Shown here: piece by piece, positions 1 to 12,107 of the stretch
Position numbering within the stretch: the stretch's first letter is position 1
How the letters are laid out: every line of letters begins with the position of its first letter
Assembly: GCF_018320785.1 (NCBI RefSeq)
Contig: NC_054872.1
Coordinates: 41,528,551-41,592,550 of the forward strand
Origin: Cheilinus undulatus
Taxonomy: Eukaryota > Chordata > Actinopteri > Labriformes > Labridae
Reading direction: 5' to 3'
DNA: 64,000 nt
Notes under the pieces: generated by a model
The model's input: the letters and a program-made list of their open reading frames with translations, nothing else
The model's database searches: none
Told to the model about the DNA's origin: nothing
Program-made: the position numbers and the translations under genes

Positions 1-193
1 TTCATAATACTGTCGGGGCTCTGTACCTTTAGGATCTTCGGGTAAAGACAATGAAACTTAGAGAAAGAGGTTCTTTTTAAAGTACTCTCTGCACCACAGC
101 TCTGATCTGTAATGTACTCAAACCATTGCACATGGTAAGTATAGTAAAATTGTACAGGTACATGTTGTTCACACTGTGTTTGCTCCTCTTCAG

Positions 194-3100
194 GCCCTGC
201 ATATTATGGTTGGTTTGCTGAACATTGGCCTTGGAGCAATCCTCCTCAATAGTGGTTATGGCTCTTCGTGGCAGATGGATGAGAGCAAGTATCCTATTTG
301 GATGGGAGTACTGGTAAGCAAACCAACATGTTATTTGTTTTTTTGGTTATTTTGCTTATTAGCCAACATTTTCCATAATTCTAATTTAAGTCTGGTTTGT
401 GTTTCTGAATAACTCCAAGTCTTTTGTGAAGCTAGAATTAGGAACTCTGCAATTTCATTGGGGGGTTTGCAGTGATTCTGGGGTATTATGGCTTGTTCAT
501 ACAGGACAGGACCTGCTCTGCGTTAGCATGTTGACATTGATATTAAGATTAAAACACCAGAGATAGTTCACTAACCCTCTGAGCAGCTTTGAAAACGATT
601 TTCAAGAATATGTCAAGAGGGTTTTTTTTAATGATCTGGCATATTTCTGAAACAGTGCAGATTTGTTTTTTCCCCATCTCATTAAAAGTAGTTTTTTTTT
701 TTTTTTTTTTTTTTTACTGATTACAAGATTTGCCTTCTGTATATTTCCCTGTCTTACATCCGAGTGTACATGTTTTTTTATGGTTGTGAATACTTGACTA
801 AAAACAGAACGAAGACATATTTCTTATAGGCACAGGTCAACCCAAAAACAGCTCCTCAATGTTTCTTTAATGTCTTAGTTGTCAGTTGACATTAATAAGT
901 CTCATTATTAAATTGCTTACCCTGGTGCATGAGTGTTACCCTTGCTTCATGAAATACTTAAGTTGAGGACAATAGTAATGGCTCATGGTTCTCAGCCTTG
1001 GTGTGAAAAGGTGAAAGGTTAAATTATTTTCTTTTTTGTCTCTTCTTTAGTTTATTTTGTTCGGCATCATGAACATTTTGTCTGAGAAGTTCTCAAGTCC
1101 ATGTCTGGTGAGTAGTACAGCTTTATAACATCTTCATTTGAGCTTTCATTTGATGTTCAACTGTTATTCTTGTTTTGTATAAATCAGTGTTACTCAACCC
1201 TGCTAAACAATGAGCCAAATTGTTGAAACTAGAAAAGCACTTGGAGAGGGCAGACCTCCGCCATTAGCCCTATCTCGAAATAATACAGAATCCTTTAAAA
1301 AATTCCTGGATCCAGACAGTGATCCAGATCACTCCCAAAATCTAATCAGTTCTATGCCATTTCTGACATTTCCTGAAAATTTCATCAACATCCGTCCATA
1401 ACCTTTTGAGTTATGCTGCTAACAAACAAACTAACTAACAAACCCTGCCAATCACATAACCTCCTTGGCGGAGGTAAAAAAATACCTTTGCAAGAGCCAC
1501 AATCCAAATGCTCAGTCAGGCTGAGTGGGAACACAGTCTGAAACCACTGACTACAGGTACATGTGGTCATAAATTGAGTTTCCTGACATTTATAATGGAC
1601 CTGATTTTAGTACACAAAGCAGAGCCTGAAGGCTCTCGTCAGCTGAGCTCATCACTTAAGGATGTGAAGCTGAATTAATTTTGAAAAGTTTTGTTAATAT
1701 CAAGTTTTAGATCAGTTGTTTCTCTGTTTTTAAGCAATTCATTTACTTCTTTTTACTGAAGCTAATCGGCATAAAAATCGCTCCATGATTGATCAAAATC
1801 AAAGCGTAGCTTTAAGGTGTAGATCGATGTTTTGGTGTTCTACTGATTTGATTGGATAATTAATTAACAGGTTGGATGTATTGATATGAGGGGAGATCTC
1901 GTGAGATCGAAACGTCACGAGATTTCTCATCGAGGAAAAATCATAACTGGAAGTCATAAAAGATCACAAAGATGGCCTGGACACTTTAAAACTGTTGGTA
2001 GGAGAGCTAAAGAAGAAACGGAGCTGATCCGTGACCTATTCAGATCATGCTCCGTCCCCTCCGCTTGCGCTTCTTGGGGTTGCACATGATCTGCCAATGC
2101 GTAATAAGTTCATCATAACGGTCCAAAATGATGAAATGTTGCTGCTGTGCCGTCTCCATAAGGGGAATATAGTGTTAAATTAGTTTGTGTATGCACACAG
2201 ACTCGATCTTAGTGCCGGTATCTGTGAGTTTGTAACTTGGGTTACAACTTGGGTTGTAACTGTTTCCGCGTTTCTTTGTCATGTCTCCTTCTTGTCTCAC
2301 TGTCTGTCAGCCATACATCCATCAGCTGTTGGCTGCACGTATCATCAATCAGAAGATTAACATAAGCAGCGCAACAGGCGGTTTTATACTTCAGCGGTAA
2401 ACTTAGCGAAACAAACTCTTTTTTCAGCGCCATAGAGTCTATTGTTAGCTCCAAAAACCACAGTTTTAGCCCTATTTAAACGTGCCCTGCTTGTTGTCTG
2501 ACAGGCAGAGCAGAGACACACACTCGCTCACCAACGCACACATGCTCATCTGTGCGTCATGTCCAACACTGTCAAAGCTCATATGAACAAAAAGCGCACA
2601 AAAACGATCAAATAATCTATTTCTCTACATTACAGCAAATGTATTATTGACAGGAATATTTCTTCTGAGTGTTTTAAATATGGATGTCCTTAAAGAGGAT
2701 GAGAAATAGTTTGATTTTACTGATGCAGCTTTTTATATCTCAGTCTGTTGTAAACAGTGTTTAAAGTACTTTCAAAATAATCTAAATGCTTTTATTATAA
2801 TTATTGTAATTGTGCCAGTGAGTGTATAGTGTAGTAAAATAAAAATTTGGTGGACTATTACAATGAAAGATTTGATTTGAAGAGCATTAAAATGTACGGT
2901 TTGAGTCAGAGTTAGACAAGATAAACTGTTTGTAAGCACTAATAGCCTATTCAGTACAAGAGAAGTTAGTTTAAACATTTCTGAATAGACCTGAATGCTT
3001 TGCAATTATGACTTTCAGTTGTATAAAGTTCATATTATCCACCCATCTATTTTTTTCCAAAATTAAAAAAAGTGTAAAATCTTGTCTCGTCTCGTGAGAT

Positions 3101-5961
3101 AAGAGTCTCGTCACACCCCTAATTGATATACATCGATGGATGATTACACCCCTACTGAATACCAGTATTAGATACCTGAAAACTTGATATTCACCTTGAC
3201 TAAGTGCATGTTAGTGTGTCTGACAGAGTTGACAAAAAACAAGATATGATGGACAAAAAGTCATATTTCAGAAAAAAATTGAAATAGAAATCTGTTCCTT
3301 CACACAACTGCTAGTTTACACAAATCTCCCCTTCAAATTATTGTTGTAAAAAAAGTGCAAAGTCAGGAAATATCTGTGCAGTGTCACAGTGAAAAGAAAG
3401 CATTTACTGTACATGGGTGCTAGTGCTGCTGCTGTTTTGATGTTAAGAAAAAAAATTATCATAATTATTTTTAATTGAAATTGAGATCACAATAGTTTAA
3501 CACAATTACTCATGGGTTTTATAAGATCTGCATCAAATGCATTTATTGAATTTTAACACCTTTAACACTTTGACTAAAAAGCAGAAAATGAATTTAGATA
3601 AATGGGAAAAATTTAAATATCTAAAAATAATAGTGTATGGGTTAAAAACAACTGTGAGCCCGCATGCAATGCAGAAATCATTTAAACTCAGTTATGTTGT
3701 TATCATGTCTGTTGGATGCCAAAATCAGAATAAAGATAAAACCTCAGCACTAGTAGGCACCATGGATCACTCACCCCTACTCTGCACTTTGTGCATTGTT
3801 ACTTTTCCCTCAGCAGTGTTTTATTTTACACTGTTTGAGAAAAAATTATCACGATTATTCTCAATTGAAATTGAGATCACAATAAGTAAACACAATTACT
3901 CATGGGTTGTATTGAGATCCGCATCAAATTCATTTATTGAATTTCACACTTATAACACTTTAACAAAAAAGCAGAAAATGAATACACTAGTAGGTGCCAT
4001 GGACCACCCATTCCTAGTCTGCACTTTGTGCATTCTCACATATCCCTCAGCAGTGTTTCTGGTGTGTTTGGTTTTGAATAAATTATGTATTTTTTCTTTT
4101 TGCAGGTCATCCTCAGTGTGGCCTTGAATCTATCAGGAGTTGCCTTTGCCATCACAGCCATCGTTCTCTACATCATCAATGTCTTAAAAATTTATTTGTG
4201 GTGGATGTGTCATGATTATGATTGGGACTACAGATATGACCGCAGGGTGACACCTTCACCTGAAGAAATGACCAAATGCCTGGAGACACAAGATCTGCTT
4301 CTGGTATGTGTTTAAAAAATGGTATTTAGTGAGTGAAAACACACCCTGTGTAGCTGAGGAATGGAAAAATTATTTTAATGGTTAGATTTCAGCTTTAAAG
4401 TTGGATCAGGGATTATCATACAGACTAACAACAAATTAACTATGAAAAACTTTTAAAAGGAGTGATTTTAAAGGTCACATCATTTCTTTTGTGTCTGATC
4501 AGATGATTTTAAGGAGCATCAATGCTGTGCTGATCGTCCTGGCAGTCCTGGAGCTCTGTGTCACCATCAGTTCTGCTGTTTTGGGGATCAAAGCTCTAAA
4601 GCAGAAGACAGAGAACAAGGTAGAGTCTACACATCATATCTCACTGTTTAACTTGTTAACACAGGGAATACTGGCTGTACAAACATGCTCTCATTTTTTT
4701 TGTGAAGCATTAGAGGTGAGAGGTCCTGAGTTTTAGAAGGCACATTGCCTTTGATGTTTATTTATCCTGAATTTGTTTTCAAGCAAAATTTTTATATTTG
4801 AACAGTTCTTTTGTTGCATAAATGTTTGTCCACATTACAATTAACTGCATTTACTGCAGCACTGCCTGTACCTGTCTCTGTTATTTTTCCTACGTATTTC
4901 CTGCTGCACTCTCACATCAGCTCGGCGTGACTTCATGTAAAAGTCTACAGGGTCTGGTGGAGATGTAGGTAAAGTCTGGGTGAAAAGTTTGTCCTTTTGC
5001 ATTCAGACTTGCAGCTTACTTCAGACTTAACAGTACCTCCATTAAAATTTTAAAGAGTAGCCAACAATGGAAATAAGGTTGTTTTTGTGATGTGAACTGG
5101 TTTATGCCTTTAGAGTTAGAACTGCTCTCTGTAAAAGTCTATTAAAATGAGTTACCTGTGAAAGGAGCTATTAAAACTCACAGGTTCATTCTTACTCTAC
5201 CCATCATTCTTCTGATCTTCATCGTCCAAAAATTCTTACTTGCAGAGGTCAATTTTCATTCAGGTATAGAGGTAGCAAATTATGGAATAGCTTTTCTCAT
5301 CTGCTCAAGAAGTGTTCCTCTACAAATTGTTATAAAAGATATTTAAAGGATCATTTAATAACTGTTTTGAAATAGTTTCTCTTTTTCATGTCAGTTATGT
5401 GTACATTTTTTAATTTTTTTGTTTTTGTTTTTGTTTTTTAGTCATTATCTCTGGAGTCATTGGCAATACAGTCCCTCATAGAACTCACACATGATCATAC
5501 ACACCACTCACATTTTCTATGTAATCTTTTTTTTTTCTTTTCTTCCTTTTTATAATTGTTGTTGTATGTATTTTGTTGCTCGTTTGTCATAACTTCTGAG
5601 TAACTTGTTTTTTTGTTTATTTTTTTTTCTTTTTTGCATGTTATATGTGCATATAATATTGTGTAACTTTAATATCCTTTAGGTGGAGGCTTCAAATAAG
5701 CCCTTTGGGCTTTTCGCCTCTTTCTGCACCTCATACAATTTGTCATCTTTGTCTTTTTTGTATTTCATAATTGTGCAGAATAAATAAAATTAAATTAAAT
5801 TAAATTAAAAACTTTATTGCTGGTTTAAACTGTGTAACAAAAGTTCTCATAAAGATTACATCGTGCGATTTCATGATGTTGATTTTCTCTTCCAGAGCCC
5901 TGATGACCCAGAACAGTACAAACCACTGCTGGAGGAAGTCACCAGTAACCCTGCAGCTTAA
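194..5961 (+). CDS. ms4a-like: MS4A-like four-transmembrane protein, copy 1 (5' end outside window)
   Basis: Coding exons are 194-313 (B), 1051-1107 (C), 4106-4303 (D), 4503-4619 (E) and 5896-5961 (F, stop TAA). All junctions are phase 0 with GT/AG borders, giving 185 codons. The roughly 59-codon exon A found in the other copies must lie just upstream, because position 1 matches the first coding intron of copies 2 and 3. Exon B starts [18 protein letters not shown] (TM1), followed by the loop NSGYGSSWQMDESKYP. B and C form TM2, D holds TM3 plus an acidic, aromatic second loop (CHDYDWDYRYDRRVTPSP), E holds TM4 and F the tail [15 protein letters not shown]. The fold and hydrophobic pattern are those of the CD20/MS4A family, which are membrane proteins of blood cells and some chemosensory cells in mammals. 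The exact ortholog is not resolved. Exon C reads EKFSSPCL where the other copies read EKFPSPCL. Confidence 0.9.
1226..1475. repeat. Dispersed repeat inserted in intron C-D of copy 1
   Basis: Copy 2 runs directly from AGCCAAATTGTT to ATACCTTTGCAAG, while copy 1 has about 250 bp between them. The insert has short complementary ends (ACCTCCGCCA near 1255 and TTGGCGGAGGTA near 1465). A relative lies at 22765-23620. The family was not identified, and a MITE-like element is possible. Confidence 0.6.
1888..3121. mobile_element. Non-autonomous hAT-like element in copy 1 intron
   Basis: A 1234-bp insert is flanked by the 8-bp duplication ATTGATAT (1880-1887 and 3122-3129). The ends are imperfect inverted repeats: GAGGGGAGATCTCGTGAG on the left and CTCGTCACACCCCTA on the right. 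Copies 2 and 5 lack the insert. No transposase reading frame is visible. The 8-bp duplication and the TAGGGGTG-type end fit the hAT superfamily, which is an inference. Confidence 0.72.
3438..4060 (+). repeat. Local tandem duplication in the intron before exon D of copy 1
   Basis: Two diverged copies of the same segment lie side by side, about 3438-3830 and 3838-4060. Both contain AATTGAAATTGAGATCACAA, a CATGGATCA/CATGGACCA site, CTGCACTTTGTGCATT and CCCTCAGCAGTGTTT. Copies 2, 3 and 5 carry this segment once. The duplication keeps a long frame open by chance (3537-4127). Confidence 0.7.
5173..5810 (+). mobile_element. 3' end of a truncated non-LTR retrotransposon (LINE)
   Basis: This insert lies in the last intron of copy 1 and is absent from copies 2 to 4. 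The left part reads like a worn C-terminus of a LINE reverse-transcriptase ORF, and is followed by a T-rich 3' UTR. It ends in TAAATAAAATTAAATTAAAT, the short-repeat tail typical of L2/CR1/Rex-type elements. The 5' end is truncated. The clade assignment is uncertain. Confidence 0.6.
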
Positions 5962-6335
5962 ATCCAAATCTCTGCTTGGCACTATTACTGAAGAGAAAGT
6001 TTACTCCTAAGCTCTTATGCATCTTTACCACTGAATGTATTTACTCTTGAATTACGCTAATGCAGTGAGTACAAAGTCAGCTGAAATGTTGGGTCTCTTC
6101 CTGAGGGTTGCTTCAGAATGTTTGCACTTATTCTTCAGAGCACTTCGAATAATAATCAACAGCCACTCTTTGATTTCTTATGTTTCTGTTTTTTAAATGC
6201 TACTCTTTATTATGATTGTCGAGCGATGTGCCTTAAGGTCAGTAATTTTGTAACTGTAAGGGAAGTCCATGCATGTGTGTAACACTGATGGACTGATGGG
6301 GTTTCTGTTTTATTTTAAACCATGTTAAAAACATG

Positions 6336-6341
6336 AATAAA
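6336..6341 (+). other. Polyadenylation signal of copy 1
   Basis: AATAAA lies about 375 bp after the stop codon, in a 3' UTR conserved across copies 1 to 5 (motif CATGTTAAAAACATGAATAAA). It is the most plausible 3' end signal for the gene. Confidence 0.7.
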
Positions 6342-6639
6342 ATGACTTAAAGCTGTGGGTTTCATTTACTTTGTTCCTCTGCTCTGTCCTTTACAAGACA
6401 CCTTAGAGTGTGACTGAGAAATGGAATCACTTCATAACTACCTGCATTTGATTTTTCCACATCTGTTGGGTGAAAAGCTGCTTCTTTTTAAGTTGTAGAC
6501 AGCAATGAAGTATTGTGATGTACGTGGAATGGCTATTAAATAATGGGACTGCCTTTGTGGGGATAAAACCATGTGGTTCAGTCACATGGTGGTCAAATGC
6601 ACCACCTTTTCTTGTCCTTAATTCCCCAGTAAAAAGTTA

Positions 6640-6920
6640 ATATTTTTTCAAGAAAAATGTGAGCGATTTTGGGATAGTTTTTCTTTAAAAAAAAAAAAAT
6701 CATTTTCATAGCTTCAATTTAGGATGGACTGCGTTTTTGCTTACCTGTATGGGCCCCTGATGGGGCTGAGTCCCAGAAAGCTTTCCCCTTTATCCCGCCA
6801 TGGGGCTCTGTTCTTGGGTGATAGCATGAAGCTCGCCAACACTAAAAATGATCTATTATGCATTAGGATCACTGTTATTTTTAATGGAGTTTCCCACATG
6901 TTACAGAGTGTCTTTTGAAT
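6640..6920. repeat. Conserved downstream block, unit 1
   Basis: This block of about 250 bp lies roughly 330 bp after the poly(A) signal and recurs in the same place after copies 2 (22240-22450), 3 (36640-36860), 4 (48500-48720) and 5 (58740-58960). It contains GGGGCTGAGTCCCAG and CATGGGGCTCTGTTCTTGG. A frame of about 60 codons starting MDxVFAYLYGPLMGLSP is open in most copies. No function or homology was recognised, and it may simply be part of the duplicated unit. Confidence 0.5.
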
Positions 6921-7689
6921 CAAGAAAAATGTATAGAAAATTTATGCACAGTTCAAGGTGCTTTACAGAGATAAAATAAACATTAATAACAGAGCATCAA
7001 TAAACATCAAAATGACACTGAAATAGAATAAACTAGATTTTAAGATTTTAAGAAATAAGGAAACTGGCACTTAGCAAAAACAGAACTTAAAATATTTTGA
7101 AATATCCTCAATAGTGTTTCTGCTCAGTGTATCTTTCACCCCTAATCAAAATGAACAATCTACAGTAGTGGCTCTTCCTGAGGATTTTGGCTCACTGTTA
7201 CTCTGTCTGAGTTTGACACAGCCCTAAGCTGCCCAGAAAACATCTGTTTGGGTGCCTTCAAGTCTTCAAATATGCCACACATAATTTTATATTGCATCTG
7301 TCAATAACAGTGGGTGATTACTATACATACGCTTAGCCACAAATAACTCATTTGAATTGCTAAATGACTCAAAATAGGCATAATGTATCTCTCCATTTTG
7401 GCTATTTTCCTTGTATGGAGGGCACGTTAACAAAGTAAATTAAAAAAAAAATTCCCCATGAAAGTTTTATTGAAAATACTTTCACATCAATCAGGAAGTA
7501 AATAAATGTGTCACAATCCTGCTGAGGAAATTTGGCCTGGAGTCTTAACATTTGTCTTGGGTTTAGCTAAATGAGGAAGAAGGGGTTGGGTTTTCTTTTT
7601 AACTTCCAGATGAGGGGAAGTCCATCTGGGAACATGTTGATTCCTCCCTTTCCAAACAAACTAACTGTGCCATAAACTCACATTCAGTC
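6921..7689. other. Intergenic spacer upstream of the candidate leader exon, unit 1
   Basis: No gene was seen. The segment matches 58960-59780 and 23620-24220. Its last 200 bp carry a conserved GAGGAAGAAGG motif (near 7575) and CCATCTGGGAACATG, and are the best candidate for a promoter of copy 2. GAGGAA resembles a PU.1/ETS core, but that reading is only suggestive. Confidence 0.4.
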
Positions 7690-7732
7690 AGACTTTGTTG
7701 GATAGATCTTTTCCCTTTACTCTGACAAACAG
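7690..7732 (+). other. Candidate noncoding leader (5' UTR) exon of copy 2
   Basis: TTGGATAGATC...CTGACAAACAG is followed by a perfect donor, GTAAGT. Exon A of copy 2 is preceded by a strong acceptor (TTCTTTTCAG) 16 bases before the ATG, so an upstream noncoding exon is required. This conserved donor is the best candidate. The 5' boundary is unknown, and the intron would be about 5.8 kb. Confidence 0.45.
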
Positions 7733-8777
7733 GTAAGTCTTATTCTAGTACATGTGATTCAGTTTATGAACAGCCTGAAACATTTTGGCCAACACTTTCT
7801 ATGCTGCTATGAGGACTGCTACATGCGCTAATGGATGATATATTCCAGTATCACTATAAAACTTAACTTCACTAAAGTTAATAAAAAAATCCTACGGCTG
7901 GGTTCCCACTGTGTCTAATGACTGATGTGAGCAAGAAATGAACTTAAATGACCTTGCCAGTGTTGTACAGCTTTCGGCCAGTGGTGGCAGCACCGAACAC
8001 AATGCACTTGGGTTATGTGGTATTTATTTTAGAAATCTTGAACATTTACAGTATGGATGTAATACATTTATACGATGAATAGATGGTGTTAATGGCCATA
8101 AACAAGTAGGATGACACACTAATGCATTCCAACCACCAGTGGCAGTACTGAACTCAAAGCTACTGAGACAGCTGCATTCTAGTCCACGAAGAAGAAAGGC
8201 GTTTCGGGATGCGTGTGGCGTCTACGTATATCACGTATATGGTTACGTTGGTGTTAGATTTTCACGGAAATCATTCACTTTATCTGCTTAAATAGGGGGT
8301 TCTTCGGTTAAACATCAGCCGTATTCCTCTGTACGTCACGGAAAAGAGACGGGACAAGACTTTGTGTAAGTTCTTAATGCCTTAAACTGTTTATGTTCCT
8401 TCTTTAGATAAGTTAAAAAGGGGTGTGATAACTACAACTGGTCCAAGGCTCAGTGATGTTAATATGATACAACATACAATTATAGTTGCTTTATTAGTTC
8501 ACTTGTCTCATTATAATAAAGCAACCATAACGAAAACAGTGGTTTAAGGCTAAAGTTGATCGTTTTGTCGTTTCTGAAGTGTCTTGGATGTGCGCAGCAA
8601 AAAAAAACAAAAAAAAGTGGTGAACAGGAAGCAGAAGGGTTGTGGAAGGTAAAGATAAAGGTAACATTGGGATCATTCACAAAAGACCATGGTATAATTT
8701 ATGTATTCATTGTATTGCTTGAATTTAAGCTACCGGCAAACAAATTCAACCATGAATGCAGGTGTAAATGGGTAGAG
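7733..8777. other. Intron or spacer of unit 1, no gene seen
   Basis: The segment matches the other units (GTGGTGGCAGCACCGA near 7980, and the ACTTTGTGTAAGTTC block near 8360). A second conserved donor-like site (AAGACTTTGTGTAAGTTC, about 8355-8372) recurs near 26785 and 38163 and could mark an alternative leader exon. No coding potential was recognised. Confidence 0.4.
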
Positions 8778-11081
8778 GGGCCGTTCCTTGCTATTGGTGA
8801 CTTTTCTGTCCCCAGGATGTAACTCTTACTTTTTTACTCAAAGTAAATATAATCTATTTTTCCAAAGACTTTTTTAAAAGACTGAGGTCTCCTGTATAAT
8901 AATTACTCACAATAATGTTTGTAAATGTATTTTTCAATTTTTTTGGATGCCTTTTTATTCACACATATACTCATTTTTATGTTGTCCCCAGAACATTTTT
9001 TCAGTTTCAATGCGACACCATTGTAATATTAAAATAAATAAATAGATAAAGGACTTTATTGTTGCATATATCAAATTAGTATCCTTCTAATCATACATAA
9101 AAATAAGAGAAACAAATTGTATTATTATTAATTTTTTATAATTAAACGTGTGTCCCCAAAAACCAAGTTCCACCCTGTTAGTTTGTGGTTTTTCATCTAC
9201 TGTAGTGACATGACTTCTTGGAGGGAATTTAGAGAAGAAAAGAAAGGTGAGGAGCAACTTCATGTCTTCCGTTTTCAGAAGTGTTATGCTGTTAATCCGT
9301 CTGTGCCACTTTTAAACTTCCACCCTGTTAGGCTCAATTCTGACGGAAGAAAACCACTTAAAAAAAATTGATTCAATATTTGTATTAAAATACTGTTTAT
9401 CTGTGCAAAGTTAGCTAGCATAACTCTGCTCTCTGACATAGCTATTGCTAATTTGGTGTAAAAATTTTCCACCCTGTTAGGTATGTATTCCTAACAGGGT
9501 GGAACCTGACTCTAACAGGGTGGAAAATCTGACATAAAATGCCACGAAAGACATAAAATTGCTGATATCTGTATATTCAAATACCATTTAAACTATTTAT
9601 TTAATTAACCAATATTTGACAAAACTAGAACAACATAGTTATAATCAGTTATAAGACTTTAACTTGGCTTTACATCCATCCTGTATACCATAGTTGTGAT
9701 CAGCTGTTGATCACAATCTCTTGTGTATAACCAAATAATAAGCCTACCACAGCTGTTGTTCATAGCTAGTAGGCTTAAATTATGTCTAAACAACTTGCAT
9801 GGTTTTGAGGTTAAATTGTGCACAATTGTCAGGACATAGCTTCAGCAATGACTGCAGCGGAAATGCAGCGCCTACAAGCACACACAACATACAGTATAAG
9901 CAACCACATAACTACACACAAACACGTTTTGAAATAAAACTTTTTTAGATGATGTTCAAACTAGAATGAAGTCAAATTAATCAGTTAGTTCCTAATGAAC
10001 TTATTTTTCAGTAATGTTCAAAAATTCCTTAATGTCTTTTTTAAATGACACATTTGTTTACCACTTAAATCACCCTTTAATGCTTTAACTGCTTTTATTA
10101 TTTTCATTTCATTTTACAGCATTTAGGCCTAACTCTCTTACGTTATCTTATATTGCTGGTACGTTAGGTCTAAGTTCATGTTGTTGGGTTCTTGTATTTC
10201 TTGGGTTCTGTCTATGTTGGATTGATACCTTGTTTGAGGTTTTATTTTTGTTTGTCTTCTTCAGCTGTCAGGTCCCTATGTTGTTTTAGTGAGTGTTGGT
10301 TGTTTAAATTATCATTGGGTTCTTCTGATGTCATTTTATTAATTCTGTTCTGATATTTTTGTGTCTAAGTTTTTGCTTTGTACTCAAAGGTACTATATAG
10401 GCTAAATAAAGCTGTACTATTGTTTTTCTTTTTGTTATTATTATTATTATGTGCTCTCCAAGTTAAAATTAAAATCATAGTTGGAACTCATTGAGTTCTC
10501 ATTGAGAAGGTTTCCACCCTGTTAGGGTGCATTCCACCATGTTGAACTACTTTCCACCCTGTTAGTTACATGTGTTTTTTTAAAAGTTATATAATAACTA
10601 CATTGATTTTTTTTCATGTGTTTATGTACAGCATTAACAGCATACACGTGCTTTTTGGGGAAAAATCTCTGTTTTTTTTTTTTAAGTTGTTTTGGGAAAA
10701 ACAGGTGCAAAAATGATACATTGTTAAAATAGATATATTCTACTAAATATATTTGTGTTATTATTACTCAGAGGGAAAAAAATAGCATAATGGAAAAGGG
10801 GACACAAAAGTCTACAAAAAGTTAAGTATTAATGGATATATTATTAACATTTTGCAACACCTACGTATGTATATGTCCCTTAACAGGGTGGAATTTTCTC
10901 ACAGTCTTTCCAGAAACATTTACCTATAGTTTCTGTTTTTGGGTGGTTAAGCTGTACCAGTCAAGTTTCTGATGGTTTACCATGTCTTTAACAACATTCA
11001 GTCTGAAAAACTGGGAAAAAAAAGATTCTTTTTCCCCAAAAGTTAGCACATTGAAAAGTCACCAATAGCAAAGAATGACCC
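8778..11081. mobile_element. 2.3-kb TIR element with clustered TTCCACCCTGTTAG motifs
   Basis: The ends are long inverted repeats. The left starts GGGCCGTTCCTTGCTATTGG and the right ends CCAATAGCAAAGAATGACCC, and both continue into GTGACTTTTC. The insert is flanked by AGAG on both sides (8774-8777 and 11082-11085), a possible 4-bp duplication, and the empty site is present in unit 2 near 27341. Inside, TTCCACCCTGTTAG or its complement occurs at 9168, 9318, 9467, 9491, 9512, 10512, 10552 and 10880, with a worn copy at 10532. No transposase frame was seen. The superfamily is unassigned. Confidence 0.7.
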
Positions 11082-11340
11082 AGAGATCTGTATTCATGTA
11101 GTCCTCTGGCAGTCTAAGCCTACAGTATTAAGAGATGCTCTAATGTAAGCGTGAGCCAGCCTCCTCTTGAAAGTAGGGATGATGTCCACTGGCTCTTCCA
11201 AACTTCCATGCCTCCTACACCACTTTTGAAGAAATACTAAGTAAAAGGGATGAGCTATGTTATTGACATGACACCAGCCAGCATGATTTAAGTTTTAAAA
11301 GGTAATTATTGGCACTGTCAAATATGATACAGCTGAAATA

Positions 11341-12107
11341 TCATCCGTAAATATCAGGCTATATCAGCTGTAAATAATAGGCTATATTGGCTGCATATAT
11401 AAAACAACACTGGTCTTAAATATTCGGCTGTATGGCTATGAATGTCAGGCTATTTTGGCTGTGAATATTAGAACATGTTGTTTTTAAGTATCAGGCTATA
11501 TTGATTGTAAATATCAGACTCTATTAGCTTTAAATATCAGGCTTTATCAGCTTAAAAATAACACTATATTGGCTGCAAATAGTAGGCTATATTGACTATG
11601 GATATTGGGCTATATTTCTGTAAATTTGGGGCTATATTGGCTGTAAATATGGGGATATATTGGCTGTAAAATATCAGGCTATATTTGCCACAAATAGCAG
11701 GCTGTATTGTCTGTAAATATGGGGCTTTATTTGCTGTAAATATGGGGCTTTATTAGCTATAAATAGCAGGCTATGTTGGCCATTATTTTGGGCTGTATCA
11801 GGCTTTCTCTGCTGTAAAAATAATGCTGTATTGGCTGTCAATATTTGGCTATATCAGCTGTTAATGTTGAGGTATATTGGCTTGCCAATATCAGGCTATA
11901 TTGGCTGTAAATACGTGACTATGTTGGTTGTAAATATTAGGCTATATTTGCCATAAATAGCAGGCTATAAGCTATTTGCTATAAATAACAGGCTATATTG
12001 GCTTTAAATTAAGGGCTATATCTGCTATAAATAACAGGCTATATTTGCTATAAATAACAAGCTGTATTTTCTATAAATATCTGGCTATATTGGCTGTAAA
12101 CAGTGGA
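11341..12107. repeat. Minisatellite, unit 1
   Basis: About 30 diverged copies of a unit of roughly 23 bp with core ATCAGGCTATATTGGCTG, joined by TAAAT. The unit varies in length and sequence (GGGGCTTTATT, AACAGGCTATATT). Related arrays lie at the same relative position in units 2, 3 and 4. This is noncoding. Confidence 0.9.

Noticed and set aside
691-714. Poly-T tract as a retroposon tail
   Set aside because: The same site in the other copies carries shorter T-runs with no insertion, so it is simple slippage in an intron.
3537-4127. 196-codon open frame
   Set aside because: It spans the locally duplicated intron segment and runs into exon D in a different frame; no counterpart protein exists in the other copies.
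11341-12107. Regular repeats resembling a CRISPR array
   Set aside because: The units are contiguous and diverged with no unique spacers, and the genome is eukaryotic; it is a minisatellite.
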